NCBI GenBank assembly: GCA_001001925.1
Contig: LCLH01000003.1
Coordinates: 1-31,171 of the forward strand
Origin: Candidatus Magasanikbacteria bacterium GW2011_GWC2_45_8
Lineage (GTDB): Bacteria > Patescibacteriota > Patescibacteriia > Magasanikbacterales > UBA10146
Direction: 5' to 3'
Length of the DNA: 31,171 nucleotides
Position 1 is the stretch's first letter, and each line of letters opens with the position of its first letter. Below, in pieces: positions 1 through 7,802 of this stretch. The position numbers were made by a program, and so were the translations under genes. Below the pieces are notes generated by a model. The model was not told the DNA's origin. It saw nothing but the letters and a program-made list of their open reading frames with translations, and searched no databases.

Positions 1-14
1 CCTCCTTCACCCTC

Positions 15-43
15 TTGAAAGATTGCTGGTATTATGATAGAGT
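15..43 (+). promoter_or_regulatory. Putative promoter of tRNA-Asp
   Basis: A TTGAAA hexamer (15-20) is followed after 17 bp by TAGAGT (38-43), preceded by TG one base upstream (extended -10). Transcription would start near 50, leaving a leader of about 37 nt before the mature tRNA. The same TTGAAA, 17 bp, TGn-extended pattern occurs upstream of lepB in this window. The -10 matches the consensus at only 4 of 6 positions, so the call is tentative. Confidence 0.5.
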
Positions 44-86
44 AAAAACGTTAATAAGACACAAAATCGGGAACTTAAATAATCAT

Positions 87-164
87 GGGTCGGTGGTGTA
101 GCCCGGTCAACACGTCTCCCTGTCACGGAGAAGATCACGGGTTCAAATCCCGTCCGACCCGCCA
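87..164 (+). tRNA. tRNA-Asp (anticodon GUC), CCA encoded
   Basis: All four arms can be drawn. The 7-bp acceptor stem GGGTCGG pairs with CCGACCC; the D stem is GTGT/ACAC; the anticodon stem TCTCC/GGAGA carries the loop CTGTCAC with anticodon GTC; the T stem ACGGG/CCCGT has loop TTCAAAT. The discriminator base is G (161), as expected for tRNA-Asp, and the 3' CCA is encoded at 162-164. It is convergent with pyk, from which it is separated by a hairpin terminator. Confidence 0.97.
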
Positions 165-171
165 TGAAATA

Positions 172-199
172 AAAAAATCGCCGTCAAAGGCGATTTTTT
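172..199. terminator. Bidirectional intrinsic terminator between tRNA-Asp and pyk
   Basis: The arm AAAAAATCGCC (172-182) and its complement GGCGATTTTTT (189-199) enclose a 6-nt loop. The A/T tracts give a U-run after the GC-containing stem in both directions, so one hairpin can end the tRNA transcript (plus) and the pyk transcript (minus, stop at 220). Confidence 0.8.
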
Positions 200-219
200 A
201 TTTCCAAATTCAACTTTTT

Positions 220-1659
220 TCATTCAACTTTTTTCAACTCCATCATATTGATCCCGCCGGACTTCCCCACAGAACTGCCTGCCAACAAGACGATTCTATT
301 GCCTTTTTTAACAATCTTCTGCGCTTTAAGATATTCAAGGGATCGACGCGCCAATTCATCCGGCGTCTCGCATTTTTTGACTACAAACGGACGCACTCCC
401 CACGAAAGATTCAATTGCCGGCACACGCGCTCGTTATTGGTGGCAACGTAAACAGAAATCTCGGAACGAAAACTGCTCAACTGTCTGCCTGTGGCGCCTG
501 AAAGCGATGACGCCACCAGCGCAGTCACCTTTGCTTCTTCCGCCAAAATACGCGCGAGTTTTGTAAATACTCCGTCAGGCCTATTATTGGCAATAAGCGA
601 TGCAAGCGATACGTCGTCAAAATGCGATCTTTCAGTACGCGCGCAAATACGCGCCATCATTTTGACCGCTTGCAAAGGATACTCACCGCTGGCAGTCTCA
701 CCGGAAAGCATAATCGCATCCGTGTGATCTATCACCGCATTGGCAACATCAGAAACTTCTGCTCGTGTTGGGCGTGGAGAATGGATCATAGAATCGAGCA
801 TTTGCGTTGCTACAATCACCGGTTTTGCCGCCTTCACGCACATTTGTACAATCCGTTTTTGCAAAATAGGGACTTCTTCAGCGGGCAACTCCAACCCTAA
901 ATCTCCGCGCGCAACCATAACTCCATCTGCCGCGCCTATAATTTCTTCAATATTACGCACAGCTTGGTAGCTTTCAATCTTAGCAAGGATTCTTGCGTGT
1001 GTGTGCACGGATTCTTTTTTAGGAGTGTGGCGAGCAATCAGCGCACGCAGTTCTTTTACGTCGCGTGCGGTCTGTACAAATGAAAAACCAAACCAATCTA
1101 CCCCTTGCTTTGCCAAAAACGCCACATCTTTTTTATCTTTGGCGGTGAGCGAGGCAATCTTCAAATGCGTGTCAGGAGTGTTTATTCCTTTATGCGCTTT
1201 AATCACTCCGCCGTGCACAACCTTGCATTTTATCAATTTTTTTTGAATACGCTCCACTGTTACTTCAACATGCCCGTCATCTATCAAAATACGATCTTCT
1301 TTTTTTATCCAGCGCGTAAGCTCTGGAAATATGAGTGGCAACGGCTTGCCCCTCCCCTTGTACACGGTCGCGGCGGTATCAAACACCACTTCCTCATGGT
1401 CTTTTACTTCCACTCCCGGATCCGGAATATATCCCATGCGGAGCCGAGGGCCTTGCAAATCCGCGAGTATCCCCACAGGTTCCTTGCAATGCGCGGCGGC
1501 CGCGCGAATTTTGGCAATCAACTGCGCATGGTCGCCATAAGTGCCATGAGAAAAATTCAACCGCGCCACATTCATGCCGGCTTGAATCATTTGGATCAAA
1601 GTGTCTGTTTCTTTTGAGGCAGGCCCTATAGTGCACACAATTTTTGTCCGTTTACGCAT
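220..1659 (-). CDS. pyk: Pyruvate kinase
   Basis: 479 residues, normal bacterial length. Pyruvate kinase transfers phosphate from phosphoenolpyruvate to ADP in the cytosol, the last ATP-yielding step of glycolysis. Family motifs visible in order: TKIVCTIGPAS at the N-terminus, NFSHG near residue 35, LADLQGPRLRMG (the usual position of the K-G-P-E-I-R-T-G motif, here altered as in many CPR and archaeal forms), the active-site LAKIES, VARGDLG, ATQMLDSM, PTRAEVSDVANAV and DAIMLSGETASGEYP. The C-terminal domain ends without an extra PEP-utiliser domain. The ATG at 1659 lies 2 nt after the nrdR stop, so the two are almost certainly co-transcribed. No Shine-Dalgarno is visible. Confidence 0.96.
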   Translation of the reverse strand: MRKRTKIVCTIGPASKETDTLIQMIQAGMNVARLNFSHGTYGDHAQLIAKIRAAAAHCKEPVGILADLQGPRLRMGYIPDPGVEVKDHEEVVFDTAATVYKGRGKPLPLIFPELTRWIKKEDRILIDDGHVEVTVERIQKKLIKCKVVHGGVIKAHKGINTPDTHLKIASLTAKDKKDVAFLAKQGVDWFGFSFVQTARDVKELRALIARHTPKKESVHTHARILAKIESYQAVRNIEEIIGAADGVMVARGDLGLELPAEEVPILQKRIVQMCVKAAKPVIVATQMLDSMIHSPRPTRAEVSDVANAVIDHTDAIMLSGETASGEYPLQAVKMMARICARTERSHFDDVSLASLIANNRPDGVFTKLARILAEEAKVTALVASSLSGATGRQLSSFRSEISVYVATNNERVCRQLNLSWGVRPFVVKKCETPDELARRSLEYLKAQKIVKKGNRIVLLAGSSVGKSGGINMMELKKVE

Positions 1660-1661
1660 AA

Positions 1662-2174
1662 TTATTTTTTAATTTTTTTCTTTAGACGACCGCGCCGGCG
1701 CTTGGGCGAGGGCTGTGCGGCCGCTCTACCCAACAGTTTTCCCAATTCTTTTTGAAATGTTTCCACGTCTTCAAAAGCGCGATAAACCGACGCAAAACGA
1801 ATATATGCGATTTTATCAAAACCCTTCAAACGATTCATGACTATCTCTCCAATATCTTGGGTGGTTATCTCGCGTTTTTTGCGTTTTTGGATATCGCGTT
1901 CTATGGCGTGAATGAGCAATTGAAAATTTTCAGCGGTGTAAGGACGCTTCTCAAGAGCATTATGCAAACCCTCTTCTATTTTCCCCCTATTATATGCCTC
2001 GCGGGTGCCGTCGCGTTTTACGACGGTCAAATCCAATAATTCAATTTCCTCCAGAGTTGAAAAACGAAATTGGCATTTTTCACATTCACGGCGCCTGCGG
2101 ATACTCAACCCCTCCGGCAAAAGCCGAGAGTCAACTACTTTGGTATCGTAAAAATTACAAACAGGACAGCGCAT
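1662..2174 (-). CDS. nrdR: Transcriptional repressor NrdR
   Basis: 170 residues, slightly longer than the usual 150-160 because of a basic C-terminal tail. NrdR senses ATP/dATP and represses ribonucleotide reductase genes by binding paired NrdR boxes. The N-terminal zinc ribbon has Cys pairs at residues 3/6 (CPVC) and 31/34 (CEKC) with the family's DSR and RRRREC patches. An ATP-cone follows at about 49-139 (VVKRDGT...R..I..GL). The C-terminus is Lys/Arg-rich (RRRGRLKKKIKK). Its likely target is nrdJ in this same window, which carries two matching operator boxes at 28546-28593. It lies between ftsZ (27-nt gap) and pyk (2-nt gap), probably in one transcript. No Shine-Dalgarno is visible. Confidence 0.96.
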   Translation of the reverse strand: MRCPVCNFYDTKVVDSRLLPEGLSIRRRRECEKCQFRFSTLEEIELLDLTVVKRDGTREAYNRGKIEEGLHNALEKRPYTAENFQLLIHAIERDIQKRKKREITTQDIGEIVMNRLKGFDKIAYIRFASVYRAFEDVETFQKELGKLLGRAAAQPSPKRRRGRLKKKIKK

Positions 2175-2201
2175 GAACGCTTTTTAATGTAACAAATCCT
2201 T

Positions 2202-3452
2202 TTAATGGCCTAATTTTTTCCTAATGAATGCCGGAATCTCTGTCTCATCTTCATCAGAGAGCGCCTCATCGCGATTTTCATTTTCACTTACGCGAGAAAT
2301 TGTTTTCTTTTGGAATTGATTGCCAAGTGTCGTTGGTGCGCGGTCTATTTTTTCGTCTTTTTTTTCTTGCCGCTCCGCGCGAGAAAAAACAGGAGGCGCC
2401 GTATGCGAAGTCCCAAAAGAACTTAAACTCTTTGACCCCAAAGGAGTACTTGATTTTAGAATAGTGCCACTCATGCCTCCATAAGAAGTTATTTTTTCTC
2501 TTTTATCAAACCCCGTCGCTATAACCGTAACCTTTACTTCATCTTTTAGATTCTCATCTATAATAACACCAAAAATTACCTTTGCATTTTCATCTGCATT
2601 TGCGGTAACCATTTGAACCGCTTCGCTTACTTCATGCATACCAAGCTGTTCACTCCCCGCGATAGTCATTAATATCCCCTTTGCGCCGTTGATGGAAAGT
2701 TCAAGCAGTGGGCTGTCTACCGCCATCTTTGCCGCTTCAATGGCGCGCGTTTCACCGGTGGCGCGGCCAATGCCCATGAGCGCGGAGCCTGTGTCGCGCA
2801 TAATTGCTTCTACATCCGCAAAATCAACATTGATGAGCCCCGGCGTGGTGATAAGATCTGAAATCCCCTGAACACCTTGGCGCAAAACGTCATCTACAAT
2901 ACGGAACGAATCTATGAGCGATGCTTTTTTATCTATGACCTGCAAAATGCGATCATTGGGAATGCTAATGATGGTATCAACGCGAGAACTTAATTCTTCA
3001 AATGCCGAGTCGGCAATTTCTTTGCGTTTGACACCTTCAAAACCAAAGGGCTTTGTAACTACTGCCACCGTGAGCGCGCCGCTTGATTTTGCAATTTCCG
3101 CCACCACGGGAGCCGCGCCGCTTCCGGTGCCGCCGCCAAGTCCGCAAGTGATGAATATCATGTTGGCGCCCTTGAGAGCCTCACGGATTTCATTTTGATT
3201 TTCTTCCGCGGCTTTTTTGCCTATCTCCGGATTCATACCAGCGCCAAGACCTCGTGTAGCTGATTTGCCAATATGCACTTTTGTCTGAGCAAGCGAAGCG
3301 TGCAACGCCTGCAGATCTGTGTTCATGGTGATAAATTCCACTCCTCTGATTTTTTGTTGAATCATTCTATTGACCGCGGAGCCTCCACTCCCTCCCACGC
3401 CAACGACTTTTATCTTTGCGATACTTTCTATTGCTGGTTTTACTTCTGGCAT
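2202..3452 (-). CDS. ftsZ: Cell division GTPase FtsZ
   Basis: 416 residues. FtsZ is the tubulin-like GTPase that forms the cytokinetic ring. The GTP-binding signature GGGTGSG is at about 106-112, with the upstream glycine-rich VGVGGSGGSAVNRM and the T7-loop region around NVDFADVEAIM. A variable Ser/Lys/Glu-rich linker starts near residue 325, and the protein ends with the conserved peptide EIPAFIRKK that binds FtsA and other partners. ftsA is immediately upstream, but ftsZ has its own promoter (3522-3551). The ATG at 3452 is preceded by AAGG six bases upstream, one of the few Shine-Dalgarno-like sequences in the window. nrdR follows after 27 nt. Confidence 0.98.
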   Translation of the reverse strand: MPEVKPAIESIAKIKVVGVGGSGGSAVNRMIQQKIRGVEFITMNTDLQALHASLAQTKVHIGKSATRGLGAGMNPEIGKKAAEENQNEIREALKGANMIFITCGLGGGTGSGAAPVVAEIAKSSGALTVAVVTKPFGFEGVKRKEIADSAFEELSSRVDTIISIPNDRILQVIDKKASLIDSFRIVDDVLRQGVQGISDLITTPGLINVDFADVEAIMRDTGSALMGIGRATGETRAIEAAKMAVDSPLLELSINGAKGILMTIAGSEQLGMHEVSEAVQMVTANADENAKVIFGVIIDENLKDEVKVTVIATGFDKREKITSYGGMSGTILKSSTPLGSKSLSSFGTSHTAPPVFSRAERQEKKDEKIDRAPTTLGNQFQKKTISRVSENENRDEALSDEDETEIPAFIRKKLGH

Positions 3453-3464
3453 ATACTACCTTGT

Positions 3465-3483
3465 TGAGTACAAAATGTACTCA
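3465..3483 (-). promoter_or_regulatory. Hairpin in the ftsZ 5' leader
   Basis: A perfect 7-bp inverted repeat (TGAGTAC and GTACTCA) with a 5-nt loop lies between the inferred ftsZ transcription start (about 3515) and the ATG. It ends about 12 nt before the start codon, just upstream of the AAGG element. It could stabilise the mRNA or modulate initiation; no function can be read from sequence alone. Confidence 0.45.
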
Positions 3484-3494
3484 TTAAATATATT

Positions 3495-3521
3495 AAAAAA
3501 AGATGATTTTTAACCATCTTT
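3495..3521 (-). terminator. Terminator-like hairpin between ftsA and ftsZ
   Basis: On the minus strand AAAGATG (3521-3515) pairs with CATCTTT (3505-3499), followed by a run of T (3501-3495). This is a short intrinsic-terminator shape after ftsA. It starts right after the -10 of the ftsZ promoter, so a transcript initiated there would begin inside the first arm and could not form the full stem. Read-through from ftsA could. Confidence 0.5.
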
Positions 3522-3551
3522 ACTGTATCTCACAACAACACCTGCTGTCAA
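3522..3551 (-). promoter_or_regulatory. ftsZ promoter
   Basis: On the minus strand a perfect -35 TTGACA (3551-3546) is followed after 18 bp by TACAGT (3527-3522). The predicted start near 3515 gives a leader of about 63 nt. The position between ftsA and ftsZ means ftsZ can be transcribed independently of the long upstream operon. Confidence 0.65.
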
Positions 3552-3592
3552 GAGAATATGTGGACAAATTTGGTGTTCATCTACACCTTTAA

Positions 3593-4852
3593 TCAGGGCA
3601 TGAGATTCTTAAACCAGTCTTTTACTTTTGTCACGGATTTAAAACGATTCATCAAACCATCAAAAGCGTGCGAATCATTTTCTTTATATAAAGCGCCCCA
3701 ACGAACCAAACCAATAGCGGTGGTAAAAGCTAGATCATTAACTTTATCAGTTGAACTGGTAATATTGAGTGGATATCCTACTGTAACAGGTAATCGCAAC
3801 ACGTCTTTTGATGTTTCTACCAACCCATGCAATTTTGATCCGCCGCCAGTCAAAATTACACCCGCAGGCAACCGACCGCTCTTCCCCACCTTTTTAAATA
3901 CCTTATCAATTCTTTCCAAAATTTCTTCAGCGCGTGCTGAAATAATTTCCGCGATATAACGCCTATCTACCAATTCTTTTTCCATTGCTCCAAGATCAGA
4001 TAAATCAACGCGATCGTCTTTTGCCACCTCTTTTACCAAAGAAGTGCCATACTGCAACTTTAGCCGTTCAGCAACATCAATTGACGTACGTAATCCTATT
4101 GCCAAGTCAGCAGTAATATGTTCAGAGCCAATGGACAAAACTGCGGTGTCTAAAATATCTCCATCTTCATATACCACCACACTTGTGGTGGCACCGCCAA
4201 TGTTAACAACCGCGACCCCCAACTCTTTTTGGCGTTCTGTGGTTACCGCGGCCGCTGTTGCCAAAATAGAGAGCACCACATCATTGATATCAAGGCCAGT
4301 ACGGTAAACCGCTCTCGTCAAATTTTTTATATGAGCGGATAGCCCCTGAATCATCTGCGTATCAACTTCTAAACGCACGCCTGTCATACCTATAGGATCT
4401 TTCACTCCTATCTGCCCATCAACAGTGTAATTCTTTGGAATAACATGGAGGATTTCATAATTAAGAGGTGTGGCTACTGCGCGAGCGGCTTCTACCGCCC
4501 GCTCGACATCTTCTTCTGAAATTTCTCCGTTGCTCTTTGAGACTGCCACCACACCCTTGCTCTGTTCAACTAAAATGTGACTACCTGAAATGCCTATCCA
4601 AGCTCTCTGAAGTGGAGTTCCCACCATGCGCTCAGCACGGTCAATGCACGCACTAATAGACGAAACGGTATCTTCTATGCTGGTGACTACTCCCCTATGT
4701 ACCCCTTCTGAAACGACTTCCGCGGCTCCAACAATTTGAAGTTCGGGCTTCTCTCCTGTTGCAACAATTTGACCAACCACGATACGAACCGCGGTTGAAC
4801 CAACATCAAGCCCAACTAAAAGTTCTTTTGTATTTTTACGCTTACCAAACAT
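3593..4852 (-). CDS. ftsA: Cell division protein FtsA
   Basis: 419 residues from the ATG at 4852. FtsA is an actin-fold ATPase that tethers FtsZ to the membrane and recruits later division proteins. Visible signatures: N-terminal phosphate-1 motif VGLDVGSTAVRIVVG, the SHS2-like 1C subdomain in the first third, phosphate-2 region VVNIGGATTSVVVYEDG, adenosine motif ILTGGGSKLHG, and a C-terminal amphipathic helix (RFKSVTKVKDWFKNLM) typical of the membrane-targeting sequence. An in-frame TTG at 4873 would add seven residues but overlaps dgkA; the ATG 13 nt after the dgkA stop is more likely. It belongs to the co-directional ybeY-dgkA-ftsA group. Confidence 0.95.
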   Translation of the reverse strand: MFGKRKNTKELLVGLDVGSTAVRIVVGQIVATGEKPELQIVGAAEVVSEGVHRGVVTSIEDTVSSISACIDRAERMVGTPLQRAWIGISGSHILVEQSKGVVAVSKSNGEISEEDVERAVEAARAVATPLNYEILHVIPKNYTVDGQIGVKDPIGMTGVRLEVDTQMIQGLSAHIKNLTRAVYRTGLDINDVVLSILATAAAVTTERQKELGVAVVNIGGATTSVVVYEDGDILDTAVLSIGSEHITADLAIGLRTSIDVAERLKLQYGTSLVKEVAKDDRVDLSDLGAMEKELVDRRYIAEIISARAEEILERIDKVFKKVGKSGRLPAGVILTGGGSKLHGLVETSKDVLRLPVTVGYPLNITSSTDKVNDLAFTTAIGLVRWGALYKENDSHAFDGLMNRFKSVTKVKDWFKNLMP

Positions 4853-4865
4853 ACCTATTAAAAAT

Positions 4866-5225
4866 TTATACAAAAATGTACGGCAAAAAAATTAATACCC
4901 CTATGATGACCGAACCTATGGAAGCAATAAGCACGGCCCCTGCCATAATGTCTTTTATATCCTTTGCCTGTGAATGAAGCCTCGGACTGACCACATCAAC
5001 AAAACGTTCCATAATACTATTTATCAATTCTAGCACAAGGACGATGATAATCACAAGCGTCAACGCTGATATTTGCCATACTTTGAGTCGAAAAAACCAT
5101 ATGCCGATGAACACCAAAAGTGTTCCTGCTAATTGTAGGCGAAAATTCTGCTCTTCTTTAAATACGGTTGCAATGCCGCGCAAAGCAAAACTGAAACTTT
5201 TTATTAATTTTTGAAATTGTTTCAT
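4866..5225 (-). CDS. dgkA: Diacylglycerol/undecaprenol kinase (DgkA family)
   Basis: 119 residues, the normal size for this small integral-membrane kinase. Gram-positive-type members phosphorylate undecaprenol, recycling the lipid carrier for peptidoglycan; proteobacterial members phosphorylate diacylglycerol. The sequence has the family motifs ELINSIMERFVD (catalytic Glu and Asn) and KDIMAGAVL, an N-terminal amphipathic stretch with KEEQNFRLQL, and three hydrophobic helices (about 32-50, 52-70 and 93-118). It starts 3 nt after the ybeY stop; the ybeY-dgkA pairing is widespread in bacteria. The undecaprenol specificity is inferred from this context and from the downstream division genes. Confidence 0.9.
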   Translation of the reverse strand: MKQFQKLIKSFSFALRGIATVFKEEQNFRLQLAGTLLVFIGIWFFRLKVWQISALTLVIIIVLVLELINSIMERFVDVVSPRLHSQAKDIKDIMAGAVLIASIGSVIIGVLIFLPYIFV

Positions 5226-5228
5226 ATT

Positions 5229-5741
5229 TTATATCGTTAAGACAATCATTTTTCGGGGCACGCAAAAATATTGCTCCAAAGCTTTCTCCTGAAGCGGCAT
5301 CATAATCCGCGCATCCTTGGGTTTTATATGGTCATAACCCCACAAATGCAGAAACCCGTGGATGGTCATGCGCGCCGCTTCAGTCTGGAATGCCACGCCA
5401 TATTCCCGCGCTTGGCGACGTAATTGCGGCAGGCATAGCACTATCTCTCCCAAATAAAGCAGGTCGTCGTGCGCGCTTGTGTGTCCAAGCGTTCGTGCGC
5501 GCGGCGGTACGTCCAAAGCGGGAAATGACAACACGTCCGTAGTTTTTCGTTTATTGCGATAGAGCGTGTTCAAGCGGCACATTTCCTTGTCCCCCACCAA
5601 AATAATATGCACTCGCCGCGGTGGTTTGCGCGCGCAACGCGCGGCAGTCTCTACTACGTTCAAAAACCACTTGGATGAAAATTTTTTCGGGCGCGCGCTA
5701 GGTTCCACTGTTACTTCATGCTGTGTTAATCGTTCCGACAT
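5229..5741 (-). CDS. ybeY: Endoribonuclease YbeY (rRNA maturation factor)
   Basis: 170 residues from the ATG at 5741. YbeY is a zinc-dependent single-strand endoribonuclease acting in 16S rRNA 3'-end maturation and ribosome quality control. The metal motif HGFLHLWGYDH (about 128-138) carries the three His ligands (H-x3-H-x5-H). Upstream RNKRKTTDVLSFP is the conserved substrate-cleft strand, and DARIMMPLQEKAL is the usual C-terminal helix. A longer frame opens 28 codons earlier, but it overlaps the upstream gene and lacks family similarity. The last 15 residues (EQYFCVPRKMIVLTI) are encoded by a remnant of the dispersed repeat found at 19044 and 25754, so the natural C-terminus was probably replaced. 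Confidence 0.93.
   Translation of the reverse strand: MSERLTQHEVTVEPSARPKKFSSKWFLNVVETAARCARKPPRRVHIILVGDKEMCRLNTLYRNKRKTTDVLSFPALDVPPRARTLGHTSAHDDLLYLGEIVLCLPQLRRQAREYGVAFQTEAARMTIHGFLHLWGYDHIKPKDARIMMPLQEKALEQYFCVPRKMIVLTI
5236..5276 (-). repeat. Degenerate third copy of the structured repeat, inside ybeY
   Basis: On the plus strand this segment contains GGGGCACGCAAAAAT (5255-5269) followed by TTGCTC, and upstream GTTAAGACAAT. These match the reverse complement of one end of the repeats at 19044-19146 and 25754-25853. The inner hairpin loop and the other half of the element are missing. It encodes the C-terminal tail of YbeY and runs to within 7 nt of its stop codon. Confidence 0.65.
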
Positions 5742-5748
5742 ATTAAAA

Positions 5749-6909
5749 TTAAGGAATCGGCGTGACAGTGCCTGACGGTGACGATGTTGCCGCCTGTGGA
5801 ATGCTTGTGTTTGGTGTTGGCGCAACTACGGAAGGAACGCCAGACGCGGACTGCTCCGCCAAACCGGGATAACGGAGACTGTTGACCATCATGGTAAATG
5901 TCTCCAGAAAACTCACTTGATCTTGGAGACCAATATTGTAGCTGACCGCGTATATCGTATTGCCAAAAGGCAAATACGCGGTCAATCCATCGGGGCTTAC
6001 CACGCCTTCAATCTTATCTTTGGTAATAATTGGCTTGAGACTTGATATTTCTGTGCCAGGAGATTGTCCTTTATACCAATCTGCAATGGACAATTTAAGC
6101 GGATTATCAACTTTTATTACCTCAATATACGCGCCATTGCCGGAAGAAAACATTACCTGTCCGTTGGTGATGTCCAAACTCTGCGCGGTCCAAAGATTTG
6201 GGTAATAGATGGAATATCCAAATGTTGGATTTACATACGCATTTACGCGGCCGGAATCTATGAGACGTACAGGTTTGAATCCTAATGGATTATACAAATT
6301 GACTACCTCCAGACCATCTAAAAATCCATCGCCGTCTGAATCAGGTTTTTCAGGATCAGTGCCATATAATATTTCTTCTATATCAGTCAACCCGTCATTA
6401 TCAATATCAACTGTTTGAGTGAAAGTTTTGAAAGGAAAAATCACTCCCGATAATGGTTGTAATACCGGAACAGGTGAAACCGTTGATGTGGTTGAAGTTG
6501 TTTCCGGCGTGCTAGTCACGGACACCGGCGCGGTTTCTGTTTGCTGTGTTGGAGCGGTTTTAGCGGTACCTTGCTTAATCACACGAGCTTGATCAATGTA
6601 ATAATAGGAAATACCTCCGACAAAAAGCGCAAAAATCCCTCCGGAAACAGACAGCATCATCTTAAATGAAAATCTTTTGGTGGTAGTTCCAGCAGATTGT
6701 GCTCCAAAAACCTCCACATGTTGAGGCATGGCGCTTGCGGGTGACGGCGCTTTACGAACCTGTGCCACAAGCGGCTGACGCGACGCGCCCGCCTGACGCA
6801 GATTTGTGTGGGGGACTTTTTTTAAGCCGCCATAGAATTCCGGAGGAATTGTTTGAATCTCCGGTTCATTGGGTTCTGCTTGTGTTGGTGTTTGAGGTTC
6901 TTCAGTCAT
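5749..6909 (-). CDS. Single-pass membrane protein with TSP3-type Ca-binding repeats and a C-terminal extracellular domain
   Basis: 386 residues, no symbol recognised. A Pro/Glu-rich cytoplasmic N-terminus (1-80) precedes one membrane helix (about 84-104). A Thr/Pro/Ser-rich linker (115-150) leads to two DxDxDG motifs (DIDNDGLTDIEEILYGTDP and DSDGDGFLDGLEVV, 168-205), typical of thrombospondin type 3 calcium loops. A globular C-terminal part (about 218-345, starting NPTFGYSIYYPNLW) resembles the PsbP-like fold often seen in CPR surface proteins. A Pro/Ser/Thr-rich tail ends the protein. It lies 21 nt after a shorter paralogue and 7 nt before ybeY. A role in the cell envelope is inferred; the partner is unknown. 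Confidence 0.85.
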   Translation of the reverse strand: MTEEPQTPTQAEPNEPEIQTIPPEFYGGLKKVPHTNLRQAGASRQPLVAQVRKAPSPASAMPQHVEVFGAQSAGTTTKRFSFKMMLSVSGGIFALFVGGISYYYIDQARVIKQGTAKTAPTQQTETAPVSVTSTPETTSTTSTVSPVPVLQPLSGVIFPFKTFTQTVDIDNDGLTDIEEILYGTDPEKPDSDGDGFLDGLEVVNLYNPLGFKPVRLIDSGRVNAYVNPTFGYSIYYPNLWTAQSLDITNGQVMFSSGNGAYIEVIKVDNPLKLSIADWYKGQSPGTEISSLKPIITKDKIEGVVSPDGLTAYLPFGNTIYAVSYNIGLQDQVSFLETFTMMVNSLRYPGLAEQSASGVPSVVAPTPNTSIPQAATSSPSGTVTPIP

Positions 6910-6930
6910 GAGAAAATTAACAATGCAAAT

Positions 6931-7782
6931 TTAAGGCTTTTCAACAGGATTGGCTGTTGGCGCGCTGGCAGATGAAGCACTAGACGAAGTTGCCGCGGCG
7001 GGAATATTTAACAATTTACCGGATCCATTGGGATTAAAACCATTCTTCACCTCTTGGCCATCAGAATATCCATCTCCGTCCGTATCCGGATTCAACGGGT
7101 TGGTGTGCCAAATAAATATCTCCTCATAATCCGTAAGGTCGTCGCCGTCTGTGTCGGCTTTTTGCGGGTCGGTGCCATATTGAATTTCTTGCTGATCGGT
7201 GAGACCGTCGCCATCCGCGTCAACAGCAGGCGAAGGTGGTTGTGCCACGGTTTCTGTAGTGGTCGCTGTTACATTGGGTGCGGATACGGGGACATTTTCA
7301 TTAAGTGTTGCCGCAGGCGCGACAGGCGTTTCAGCTTGCGGAACAGATGCCGCGGAAGGCGTGGCGGCGCGCTTGGTTGATGAACGCCATACCCAAAAAG
7401 CTCCTCCTGCTATAAAGACAACAAGCACGACGACCGCTATAATAAACAAATTACGCTTATTTAAAATAGGGGGAGAAATCTCAACATCAGATTGCATGTC
7501 TTCGGACGCTGTATCTCGCGGATTATCACTCATAGACGCGGAAAATGACCTTGCTGGAGAAAGATTCGCGCCAGATGAAATACTTGCAGATTGCGCAGGC
7601 AAAGACGAGGGAGATGTTGCCGGACGCAAACGCCCCGCAGAGAGCGCTGTTGGCGGAGCCTCTTGAGTAACATCTGAAGACACAGAACCGGTTGCACCGG
7701 CGGAGATGGCGGAGGATCCATCTCCATCTGCCAAAATGTCTTCCGGCTCGATGGGTAAATTGTTTGGGGCTTGGTCAAACAT
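6931..7782 (-). CDS. Single-pass membrane protein with three TSP3-type repeats
   Basis: 283 residues, no symbol recognised. A low-complexity Ala/Ser/Pro-rich N-terminal half (1-108) precedes one membrane helix (about 111-132), then a second Ala/Pro/Thr-rich linker. Three consecutive calcium-loop motifs follow at 188-252: DADGDGLTDQQEIQYGTDP, DTDGDDLTDYEEI and DTDGDGYSDGQEV. The tail is Ala/Ser-rich, with no C-terminal globular domain. Topology is probably N-in, repeats out. It is a tandem paralogue of the next gene downstream and begins 20 nt after the giant surface-protein gene, so the three are probably expressed together. Calcium binding follows from the motif; any adhesive role is inference. 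Confidence 0.85.
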   Translation of the reverse strand: MFDQAPNNLPIEPEDILADGDGSSAISAGATGSVSSDVTQEAPPTALSAGRLRPATSPSSLPAQSASISSGANLSPARSFSASMSDNPRDTASEDMQSDVEISPPILNKRNLFIIAVVVLVVFIAGGAFWVWRSSTKRAATPSAASVPQAETPVAPAATLNENVPVSAPNVTATTTETVAQPPSPAVDADGDGLTDQQEIQYGTDPQKADTDGDDLTDYEEIFIWHTNPLNPDTDGDGYSDGQEVKNGFNPNGSGKLLNIPAAATSSSASSASAPTANPVEKP

Positions 7783-7802
7783 AGGATATTATAAAAAATA
7801 AA

